Assembly (NCBI GenBank): GCA_013180625.2
Contig: SNVD02016092.1
Span: 310,001 to 374,000, forward strand
Origin: Boswellia sacra
Taxonomy: Eukaryota > Streptophyta > Magnoliopsida > Sapindales > Burseraceae
DNA length: 64,000 bases
Direction: 5' to 3'
Shown here: positions 11,151-19,709 of the stretch, piece after piece
Layout: each line of letters begins with the position of its first letter
Numbering within the stretch: the stretch's first letter is position 1
Made by a program: the position numbers and the translations under genes
The notes under the pieces: model-generated
Told to the model about the DNA's origin: nothing
The model's database searches: none
Seen by the model: the letters and a program-made list of their open reading frames with translations, nothing else

Positions 11151-11867
11151 GAGTTGTAATTTTGTTTATATATGTTGTAAAAATTCATGGGATTCTAATA
11201 TATTATAATTTATCATAATCACCCCTAAAAATTCTTTTTAAGTTTAAATACTTTATTTATTTTCATATATATCTTAATTACTTGTTAATTACTTGTCACT
11301 AACTAAAAATGTGAGAAATATGTAATATAATCAAAATAACGAGTGACAAGTATGATGAAAATATGAGTTTGACTTTCATATTAATGTTATACTTATCACT
11401 TTTTTAAAAAAAGGTCAAATAAAAAAAATACAAAGTGATAAATATGTGAAAATTTCTTGTAGTGTGGGTCGGATTTGTGTTGAGACTGTTCGATACATCA
11501 ACCCGTTTAGTGACACAAATAGTTAAACATATCTAATCAATCTTTAACATGCAAGCTCATTCAATGATATGAATTTTTACCTACTTACAACATATATATT
11601 ATAAAACTAAAAATTCTATATTATAAAGTAAATTAATTTGCATAATAGTAAATTATAATGATTTTAATAATTTTAATTGATATAAATATATAGAATATGA
11701 TATATTATGCATAATTAGGTTAAAAAATTAAATAAATTACTTTAATTAAGTATGACACGATTACAACACATATGTGACACGTTTAATAACCTTGTCGAAT
11801 CCGTGTTTTATGTCTTGACACAAATAATTAAATGGGTCAACACACGTGGTACGAATTACCACCCCTA

Positions 11868-12600
11868 GATTTAAGCTTCATAAAATAAATCCAGCACATT
11901 CTTGAGTAATTATCAATGAAAGCAATATAATACTTACTGCCATTCAATGATGGTGTTTTCATTAGTCCTCCCACATCTATGTGTATTAATTGCAGCCTCT
12001 GTGTAGCCTTCTAGGCCTTGTTTTGTTGAAAAGGAAGCTTAGTTTGCTTCCCATATTGACAGGAAGCACATTTAGGAGACTCCTCTAATTCAAGCAAGCC
12101 TTTCAACAAATTGTTCTTCTTCATGAAAAGTAGAGCAGGAAAATAGAAATACCCCAATCTCTTGTGCCAAAGCACTGCATTGCTATCTTCTTTGTGTACA
12201 CCAACTTGCTCCTCTTTCATCACATCCAAGGCAAACCTTTTGCCTTTCATTTGAATTTTGAACACCTCTATCCCTTTTGTATCTTTAAACACACAATTTT
12301 TATCTTCAAACAGCACCTTATAACATTTTTCCAATAAATGTGTAACACTCAAAAGGTTTTGATTAATTTCAGGAGCACACAAAACATCAGAAATTAATTT
12401 CAGACCTGTGCAGCCTTCAATTTCTACTGTTCCTTTGCCTTTTAGTGCAATGTGTGCTCCATTTCCAATTTTGACTTTAGAAATAGCAATCTTGTCAAGC
12501 TCTCTGAAAAGCTCTCAATCATAAGTCATGTGGTTTGTACAACCGTTATCTATAAGCCAGCTTTCTGCGGAGCTGTTGGTGGCAAAAGCATGATACCACA
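11868..12600 (-). pseudogene. copia-1 protease and integrase N-terminal part
   Basis: From about 12600 on the minus strand: a protease-like box WLIDNGCTNHM (Asp-Asn-Gly in place of the usual Asp-Ser-Gly), the GAG-pre-integrase domain (VLWHKRLGYF, then SPKCASCQYGKQTKLPF), and the start of the integrase core (YYIAFIDNYSRMCWIYF). The frame then runs into the MITE end at 11867 and resumes at 7799 with FEVANIFGKIKAWVETKSGYK. Confidence 0.85.
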
Positions 12601-12619
12601 AACAATTACTCCTTTTGAG

Positions 12620-13566
12620 GTTGATCCTCAGCAGCCTTGGCTTCTCCTTGTTGCTGTTGAGTCTTGCATATCCTTTCCATGTGCCCTAACTGACCACACT
12701 TGTGACATCTTGCATATAGCCTCCACCAACTTATTCTATGGAAGATTGGTTTATATATTTATTTATTTATTTCAGTAAAGGCGAGGTGGAAAGACTTGAG
12801 TGTTACTGCTAATTTGGTTATTTTTATTATTACTTGCAGAACCTCCAAGCTTGTTGTTTTTTATTTTCTTTTTTTTTTTTTTTGTGTTCTTGCCACCATT
12901 GTTGTTCTGTGTTTTGGCTTGAAAAGCACCCTCCACAAATCCTTCTTGCCTTATAAGCCTCCTTTGTTCTTGTGCCTATAGTGCGTTCAACAATTTTGTC
13001 AGGGTAATTCTTGACAAATCTTTTGAGTTTTCCAAAGACGAAATTGTAGCCTCAAACTTCTCAAGAACTATGACTAGGACCTTTTGAACAATTCTAGAAT
13101 CAGAAAAATCAGTACCAAGGAGTCTTACTTTGTTGACAATCCTAAGAAGTCTGTTAGAATATTCCTTGATTGTTTCTGATTCTCTCATCTTTTGCATCTC
13201 AAATTCTCGGATCAAATTCAGCACTTGCATCCCTTTGATCCTTTCATTTCCTTCATATTCTTGCTTCAAAAACGCCCAAATTTCCTTGGTTGTTTTCACT
13301 GTCATTATTATGTTAAAAATGGTGGATGAGACTGCTGCAAACAAGGTTACTCTTGCTTTTGATTTTCTTTGCTTCTTCTCCTTTTGTTTTTTGATTTGTG
13401 CAAGAATTAGATTGTCTGGTTGAGGTGGAACTTCATATACTAGTTCAACAACTTTTCACAGATCATTAGCATCAAGATAGGCTTCCATTCTAACAGCCCA
13501 CACCTGATAATTTGTTCCATCAAACACTCGAGGTGCAATTGCAATTAACGAATTTTTTGAATTCAT
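12620..13566 (-). pseudogene. copia-1 gag with zinc knuckle
   Basis: The likely start is ATG at 13566 (MNSKNSLIAIAPRVFDGTNY, then QVWAVRMEAYLDANDL). The UBN2-type capsid region follows in pieces (TTKEIWAFLKQEYEGNERI, EFEMQKMRESETIKEYSNRL). A CCHC knuckle CHKCGQLGHMERIC lies near 12660-12700. Stops and frame changes separate the blocks, so no intact capsid protein is encoded. Confidence 0.88.
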
Positions 13567-13677
13567 TCTGAATAAGTTTTTGTGTTTTTGTGTTTTATTT
13601 TTTTTGAAGAGATAGGCGATAAGTATTTGGAAATTGTGTTTGAGCTCTCTCAATCTCATAAGTCCCTCAATATTATA

Positions 13678-13689
13678 GCTCTGATACCA
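13678..13689 (-). other. copia-1 primer binding site (initiator-tRNA-Met type)
   Basis: The minus strand reads TGGTATCAGAGC two bases after the end of the 5' LTR. This is the usual plant copia primer site, complementary to the 3' end of initiator tRNA-Met. It fixes the element orientation as minus. Confidence 0.85.
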
Positions 13690-13690
13690 G

Positions 13691-13953
13691 TCTATTGGAT
13701 TTTTAGAAAATCAAAGACTAAAGATTGAGAGAAAGCTAATTTAGAGTCTGCAGAAGACATATTTTTGTTAAGCAACAAACCATCTATTTATACTGCATAA
13801 TGAAAATTGAATGAAAACTAAATTGCAAAAGAATCTGCTACATGTTGAGCACAACAACTAAGTGCCTAAAGAATAGCATGAAAAGATGGTCATAATGCTT
13901 AAGAAGAGCAACAAATAAAACTTATTCAACTTTATAAGTCATGCCAGTCAACA
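13691..13953 (-). repeat. copia-1 5' LTR
   Basis: 263 bp, collinear with the uninterrupted parts of the left LTR. On the element strand it starts TGTTGACTGGCATGAC. Its other end has drifted from CCAACA to CCAATAGA. The two LTRs differ at many positions, suggesting an old insertion. Confidence 0.88.
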
Positions 13954-13958
13954 GTTTT

Positions 13959-14397
13959 CCTAAAACAAAAAACCCCTAATAGAATTGTCACAAACTCTTT
14001 AGTAAGTTGATATATGAATTTACGAATTTATTCATTTCGAAACTAAAATCTCTAATTGTCAAAAGTAGGAAAGGAAGGGGAGGCAAGATGCTTGACCAAC
14101 ATTTCAATTGACTTAAAAAATATGCTTGCTTAGTCAAGTTTGACAATGAAATTGAAATCGTTTTCGAAATCCAATTAATTAGTGTTAAACAAATTCCTTC
14201 AAATTTAGGTAGTACGTTAAACAGAGTAAACAATATCTTTTAATTAACTACAAAAACAAGTTAATTATATGCTAAGTACATCTCTGTCCACGATTGAAAA
14301 GTTGAAGAACTAAAACTTACTAATCATTCGTAGTTAAACACAAATTTCTTGTCTACATCCACAATAATTACTACTATTTCGATGTAGGAGGCTCGAC
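13959..14397. other. Intergenic gap between copia-1 and the kinase gene
   Basis: The start of this stretch continues the pre-insertion sequence upstream of the PPR gene. The end, next to 14398, should hold the 3' UTR of the minus-strand kinase. No other feature seen. Confidence 0.5.
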
Positions 14398-15519
14398 CTA
14401 CACTACAGCCATAGACTGCCTGCGAGGACCAATTGCCACGTTTGCAGATTTCTTAGCTGCCATAAGTCGACTACGAGGTCCAATAGCCACTTTTGCTAAG
14501 GTGTTAGCTGCCTTGGATTGTCTGCGAGGACCAATGGCTATGTTTGCTAGCGTCTCGATTGTATCCGAAGCATCATCGACCTCTGACAACCCTCTTCTAA
14601 TTTGAGCCGGTGAAGCAGGTCCAGGGTTAGCCAAAACGGCACTTTGATGAAGAGAACGAGGAAGGGGAAAGCAACTCTGGAAGAAAGGATGTTGCAAGGC
14701 CTCAGCAGCCATTGGCCTCTTGCAGGGATCCCACGAACATAGCCATGAAACTAGGCTAATAGCATTCTCACTGGCTGATGGTATTAAATGCGAAAAACCG
14801 GTACCAGAAACCTGTGGGAATTCGTAGTTCATGGCCTGGGCAAGACGTAGTCCATCAGCCCAAATGTCCTCAGTTGGAGCCCCCAACACACAGCATATCT
14901 TATACAATTCATACACTTGACTAGTACCGGGAAACACGGGGCGGAGTGTCATCAATTCGGCCATTATTGCTCCGATTGCCCACATGTCAACTTTTGAAGT
15001 GTAGGAGGAAGACAGAAGCATCACTTCAGGGGCTTGATACCAGCGAGTTCCTACATATTGAGTATGAGGTGGCATGGAACTGGTCTCCTTGGCCGTCCCA
15101 AAATCAGCAATCTTTATGATATCTCCAGAAACGAGCAAGTTCTCAGGCTTAAGGTCACGATGAAAGTAGCCCTTTTGATGCATGTGATGCAGGCCTTGCA
15201 AAACTTGGAAACAAAAATTTCTTGCTTCATCTTCAGAGAAAGGCTCCTTTCTTTTTCTCTTGAGTTGGAGGAGGTTGAAGTGCATGTATTCAAAGACAAA
15301 GTATAACGTGTTATGCTCCATAATCACTTCTTTGAGTTTGATGATATTGGGATGATTCATCTTTCTCAAAGACTTGAATTCTCTCATATTCTCCAACGAG
15401 TAACATCTTTCATCGAGTTTCTTTACCGCTACCATTTCACCCGATTGCTTGTTAACGGCTTGCCAAACACATCCGAAAGCACCAACACCCACTTGTTTGA
15501 TTGGACGATACTTCTCCAT
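14398..15519 (-). CDS. Intronless MHK-like (MAK/ICK/CDKF-4 type) Ser/Thr kinase
   Basis: One uninterrupted frame of 373 codons. Kinase motifs: GVGAFG loop (11-16), VAVK with Lys33, HRDLKPEN with catalytic Asp122, DFG at 139-141, and APE at 163-165. The C-lobe (VDMWAIGAIMAELMTLRPVF, then PGTSQVYELYKICCVLGAP) matches plant MHK, the plant member of the MAK/ICK family related to CDKs and MAP kinases. Oddities: the activation segment has T-Q-Y (153-155) where family members usually have T-E/D-Y, YQAPE in place of YRAPE, and DFGTAK in place of DFGLAR. The tail (about 320-373) holds three copies of a unit like ANVAIGPRRQSMAA. The usual MHK gene has many introns, so this looks like a retrogene. All catalytic residues are present, so activity is possible but altered regulation is likely. 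Confidence 0.85.
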   Translation of the reverse strand: MEKYRPIKQVGVGAFGCVWQAVNKQSGEMVAVKKLDERCYSLENMREFKSLRKMNHPNIIKLKEVIMEHNTLYFVFEYMHFNLLQLKRKRKEPFSEDEARNFCFQVLQGLHHMHQKGYFHRDLKPENLLVSGDIIKIADFGTAKETSSMPPHTQYVGTRWYQAPEVMLLSSSYTSKVDMWAIGAIMAELMTLRPVFPGTSQVYELYKICCVLGAPTEDIWADGLRLAQAMNYEFPQVSGTGFSHLIPSASENAISLVSWLCSWDPCKRPMAAEALQHPFFQSCFPLPRSLHQSAVLANPGPASPAQIRRGLSEVDDASDTIETLANIAIGPRRQSKAANTLAKVAIGPRSRLMAAKKSANVAIGPRRQSMAVV

Positions 15520-16230
15520 TTTACTCTCTTGTGACGAAACACGTATGATAAAAAGAACCTTAAGATGAACGAGTGCCGAGAGAAAGACTAAAAGATGATC
15601 GAGAGAATGATCACAGGAAGGTAAAAAACTTAAGATCGAGATTGATTAATTTTATGGAGAGATTTGATGGATGCCTCAAATGAATATATAGGAGTTGAAC
15701 GATCGATAGAAAATAGTTTCCTAATTCTACATTTAACAGGAAAATGAAATATGAGATTATATAGGGGAGGATAATTATGAGATTAAGTTTCCTCTTCTAT
15801 GTTCAGTAGGAGATAGAGTCATTTTTACATACAAATATTCTGTTGATATATATTAAGTTATTCAAAATTATTAGGATATGTCTTATATGATCCTACATAT
15901 GCTAGCCAACTAATTAACAAATTAAGGAAACTGATATATTAATATTAACCCTACCCACGAAAACATAATTTTAATAATAGATAAATACTAATGATTATGC
16001 AAGTATATATTAATTTTAATAATAAACATTTAGTTTCCTAGTTCTACACTTCATAGGAAACTGAAGTATTCAATAATTACAGTTGATGTTTATATTTACT
16101 TTCCTATTCGATCTATGATAAGTAGGAATCATTTTACGTACAATTCTGTTAATTAATTATATACTACGTTTTTCAAAATCATTGCATATGTTTTATCCTA
16201 TCCAACTAACAAAAGGAAACTGACATAAAC
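15520..16230. promoter_or_regulatory. Upstream region of the kinase gene with a diverged tandem duplication
   Basis: AT-rich sequence upstream of the minus-strand kinase start. Two diverged copies of a ~200-bp block, about 313 bp apart, begin near 15717 and 16030. Each opens with TTTCCTA-TTCTACA and AACAGGAAA/ATAGGAAA-like phrases and closes with a AAGGAAACTGA-type motif (about 15935 and 16212). No core promoter can be placed with confidence. Confidence 0.5.
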
Positions 16231-16233
16231 CAT

Positions 16234-17519
16234 CACTACTAGAAAATAGGTTTTTTACTGCATCTATTTACTGCAGACCTTCGAAAATGCGGTAAAAACT
16301 CCAATTCTACGGCGGGCTACCATACCCACAGTAAAAATGATGGATTTTTACTGCATTTTCTCATGCCTGCAGTAAATAACCCATTTAATATATAAACCCA
16401 ATTTTTTAATTCAATTTTTTAACACCCCTCTGCGCTCCTCTCTCTCATCTTCCCTCTCAAATCCCTAACTTCAATCTCTCAAATTCCCTCTCCAATCTCA
16501 CACCAGTGCGTTTCCTTCCCTCTCAAATTGTATCTCGACTTTGCTGCATAGCTCAAGCACGATCGATTTTGCATTTGGTTTCAATCACGCGTCTGTGCCG
16601 TCCCGTCGTCAAGATCGAGTTGAAGCATCACGGCTGCGCTACAGCCTCCTCGTCGTCACACGACCCGTCACCACGGTCCGCGGCTGTGCCGTCCTTCACC
16701 CCTCGAGCTCTGCCAGGCCTGATTGCTCGTCCGAAACTCTCACTCAGGTTTGTATCTCTTCCTCTCTTTTGATTTAATTTCTTGATTTTTTGTTTAATTT
16801 GCTTTGAACTGGGAGCCGAGTACCCTTGTACCCCTTTGTTTTAATGTTTGATCTATGTAAGGAAGTGTGGGCACGAGCAGATTGTCGTGGAGGATGGTGA
16901 TTTGGGTTGTGATTTTTTTTCCCTGTTTGCTGGTTTGAAAGTTCACTGGATTGGAAGTGCAGGCAGAGTTTTAGAAGTTTTCTAATTTCTTTTTTTTCTC
17001 TTGGGTTGAAGGTTTGCTTAGTCTCAAAGTTGATGGGTTGTTGGTTGAGGTTTCTGGGTTTAGGATCCTGGGTTGCCAACTTCAATTTGTTGGTTTCTAG
17101 TTTAGGGTGCTACACTTAGTCACTTATTTGTACCTGAAATGATCGGGATTGGTCTTTGCTTTGTCCGATTCAGAAAGTCTTGATGCTAAAATGTGTGGTA
17201 AGTTGTAGATTTTCATCGGTATGGTTGTTGAGTTGGTGTACTCTTCCATGTTTAGCTCTTTCCATTCTCAGTGTAAAGTCTTCTTTATCGTCCGGTTGAT
17301 TGTTGAAGAGAGTTTAAGATTTTCTCCTTTCTTTGTTCTACCTACACAGCCAATTTGTTGTCCTTATAGGCCCCAGAGGCGAGTACCTTCATCAGTGTAA
17401 AGTCAAACTGCTTTTTACGGTGCCACTTTATACAGCGGGCTAAAACCGCCGTTGGACCGCTGTAAAAGACCTTTTACCACGGTTTTGGCCCGCCGTAAAA
17501 GGTCTATTTTCTTGTAGTG
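16234..17519. mobile_element. Second non-autonomous CACTA element (1.29 kb)
   Basis: Begins CACTACTAGAAAATAGG and ends TATTTTCTTGTAGTG. The 3-bp target duplication CAT is at 16231-16233 and 17520-17522. Subterminal repeats at both ends use a different motif from the first CACTA (TTTTACTGCA, GCCGTAAAAGG, CGGGCTA). The interior, about 16420-17390, is GC-richer at first (CT-rich, then a GC-rich stretch around 16590-16740) and then T-rich like a leader intron. It looks like a captured promoter, 5' UTR and intron, but I could not identify the donor. No transposase. Confidence 0.87.
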
Positions 17520-17522
17520 CAT

Positions 17523-18105
17523 GTAAACTACAATTTTAATAATAATGAAATAAAGTATCAATTGAGGTTAAAATTTCATTATCTAATTAAAAATTTTATT
17601 ATATAAGAGTAAATTAATGAGAAGATTGCCCTGACGCACACACAGATTACGTTCTATACCTAAGAAATTACAAGCCTTCATGCTGAGGAAGGGAAGATTA
17701 TAATTTTTTAAACGCAAAATTTATTATTTCATGCAAATTTTACAAAAATATTACTTAAATATAAAAGTTGTAGTGTATATCATGAGTTACATCTATGGAA
17801 TGTTAGAATCTACCATTGCCACTTTAGTAAGCGGTGTAATCTATATATTGCCTACTGGTTATTGAAAAATTTTGTGTTAATTATAATGTATATATGATGA
17901 ATTGGAGCAATGCATACATGTAAATAAGTGTTTAATATAACCATTATCAAATTTCTTTACTTAATATAAATAATTAGAAAATTAGAAAATAAATAGATAA
18001 TTAGACCCTAATGAACTTCTTTGAATCATTATAATGAAAATAAAAATTGCTACTGACTTGATATTGGTTTTCATTTTAGACTAATTCGTCAACCAACTTG
18101 ATAGA
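17523..18105. other. AT-rich intergenic sequence
   Basis: No coding signal. The last part (about 18075-18140) is related to 25681-25750: both carry a TTAGACT-GTTCATC-ACCA-CTT phrase and a TTTCTT-ATGATAG phrase. See the duplication finding. Confidence 0.45.
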
Positions 18106-18109
18106 AGCA

Positions 18110-18425
18110 TTTATCTTTCTTCATGATAGTTCTTTTGGCAATTAAACAAATTTCTTGCTTCGTCTTTTGTTGGAGCTGGTTACACTGCATGTGTTCAAAT
18201 ATATCGTAAGTTTGATGATGGATATTCGGATGATTCATCTTTATCAAATACTTGAACTCGCTCATATTCTCAAAATCAGCAACTTTTAAGTTTAATAAAT
18301 AACATGTTGTACGTTGTTGTTAAATATTTAAGAAAATGCAAACCTGATCGTCAAAATCAGCAATTCCGTGACATTTTGATTTATGCTCACCAGATTGTCG
18401 TCATGTATGCCTTGCAGTGCTTGTC
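18110..18425 (-). pseudogene. Degenerate MHK-like kinase fragment
   Basis: On the minus strand, 18275-18180 reads ENMSEFKYLIKMNHPNIHH and then IFEHMQCNQLQQ. It is alignable with ENMREFKSLRKMNHPNIIKL and VFEYMHFNLLQL of the intact kinase at 14398-15519. A weaker match to the catalytic-loop region (LQGIHDDN) lies at about 18420-18360, upstream in minus-strand order, so the pieces are out of order as well as broken. Non-coding relic. Confidence 0.55.
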
Positions 18426-18826
18426 ATCAACTCGTAAGATTTAACAAGCATTTTTCATCAAAAGTGTCTAGGTTAGAAACAAAAAAATTAAATCAAAATC
18501 GATAAATAAAATTTTATTCAATTTGAAAACAAGAATCAATAAATAAGATTTTACTATTTTTGAGAACAAATCCTTCAGTTTGATTATTTTTTTCCCATTA
18601 TACTTGAATATCTTCTCAAGAATCAACAGGAAGCCCAGCAGGAACATCTGCTAGACCATTATGATCTTCAGTTTTTGCTGCAACAATCACAAAAATAACA
18701 CGAAGCGAGAGATCAGAAATTCTAGAAGTGGAACCAATTAATCTTTTATACATGCATGCATACGTACAAACGTGTTTGTGTGTGTGTATATATATATATG
18801 ATTTGATATCTTATTCATGGAGGATA

Positions 18827-18857
<31 letters not shown>

Positions 18858-19147
18858 AGTAAACTCGGGGCAATTGATTTGGTGAGTTGCGTATTTACCT
18901 TTCGCAGCCTGAAAAGGGGATATTAAAGGTCTGGCCATGACATAGACCATCTCTTTTGGTTTTGATCAAGGTCAAAAGAAGGCTCATACCCAAAATCCTC
19001 CTCAAGTGCGCACTTGCAAAATATTTTGGTCTGGGCCGACGTCTAGGTCTCTTGGCCGAACGTCTTCATGGCATTGCAACACTTCTCGACTACCGCTTTA
19101 TCACGAATTAATAATTTATAATCCAGGCAAGGGTTGAGAGCAGTCCG

Positions 19148-19706
19148 TGTTGCGCAAGAACGGAAGCGAAAGCAACAAAACAGCCAAATGCACAACCACA
19201 AACTATGCTAGATAATTGAATATAATAGCAACTAAAGAGACAAGCAATCAACCAATAATGCAAAATAGAAAGAACACCAAGATTTAATGAGGTTCGGTAT
19301 AAATACCTACGTCCTCGGACGCCGCTGAAGAAACCTTCCACTATCTTCAAAGAGAATTACAAAATTTTGGGCCACAATACAAATACCACAACTATTGGGT
19401 CAAACTGTAATTACTTAAATAGTTGGGCCAAACGTAATTATCCAAACAATTGGGTAATACAACAAATACCCAAAACAAAGGGGTAAAAAAGTAATATTAC
19501 AAACTTTAAGGTCTTTCATGCAAGGCCCTTAAATTATGAGATCTAATATGTGAGACCTTACAAATATACGGGGTAGAGGAGAATTTCTAATGGGACAATT
19601 AAACTTCTCCCATGTGGCTTCTTTTATAAGCCCACATGAGACCCATATTTTCTTACTTAATCAATGTGGGATTCCTCCCACTAGCATATGAGCCACAAAC
19701 TCAACA
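19148..19706 (-). repeat. copia-2 3' LTR
   Basis: Starts TGTTGCGCAAG and ends ACTCAACA on the plus strand. It is collinear with 23395-23949, with about two to three dozen substitutions and a few short indels. Confidence 0.92.
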
Positions 19707-19709
19707 AAT

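Larger units (their letters stand above)
7877..11464 (-). mobile_element. Pack-CACTA transposon carrying three host-gene fragments
   Basis: Starts CACTACAAGAAAAA and ends TTTCTTGTAGTG, the terminal inverted repeat of CACTA (En/Spm, CMC) elements. The 3-bp target duplication is TGG at 7874-7876 and 11465-11467. The empty site (AATAAATGGGTCGG) is preserved in the sister MITE at 62.9 kb, which confirms the borders. It encodes no transposase, so it depends on another element. Between the subterminal repeats are exon-intron fragments of an XH-domain gene, an ARIADNE-type gene and the eS24 gene, all on the minus strand, plus an unidentified segment. All three carry disabling changes. Confidence 0.9.
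7800..11867. mobile_element. hAT-like MITE inside the copia-1 integrase, split by a CACTA element
   Basis: Termini are TAAGGGTGGCAATT at 7800 and its near-inverse AATTACCACCCCTA ending at 11867. The flanking 8-bp sites AATTTAAA and GATTTAAG agree at 6 of 8 positions, consistent with an old hAT duplication. Excluding the inserted CACTA (7877-11464) and its duplication, the element is about 480 bp and collinear with the intact copy at 62837-63344, including the CAACCCGTTTA and TAAATGGGTC subterminal motifs. It interrupts the integrase reading frame. No transposase. Confidence 0.82.
3257..13953 (-). mobile_element. Ty1/copia LTR retrotransposon with nested insertions (copia-1)
   Basis: The element lies on the minus strand, with its 5' LTR at the right. 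The target duplication is GTTTT (3252-3256 and 13954-13958). Subtracting the two nested insertions leaves about 4.6 kb, a usual copia length. Domain order on the minus strand is gag, zinc knuckle, protease, integrase, reverse transcriptase, RNase H, which is copia order. Stops and frameshifts are spread through the polyprotein, so it cannot move on its own. It inserted just upstream of the PPR gene in the same transcriptional direction, so its 3' LTR faces that gene. Confidence 0.92.
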
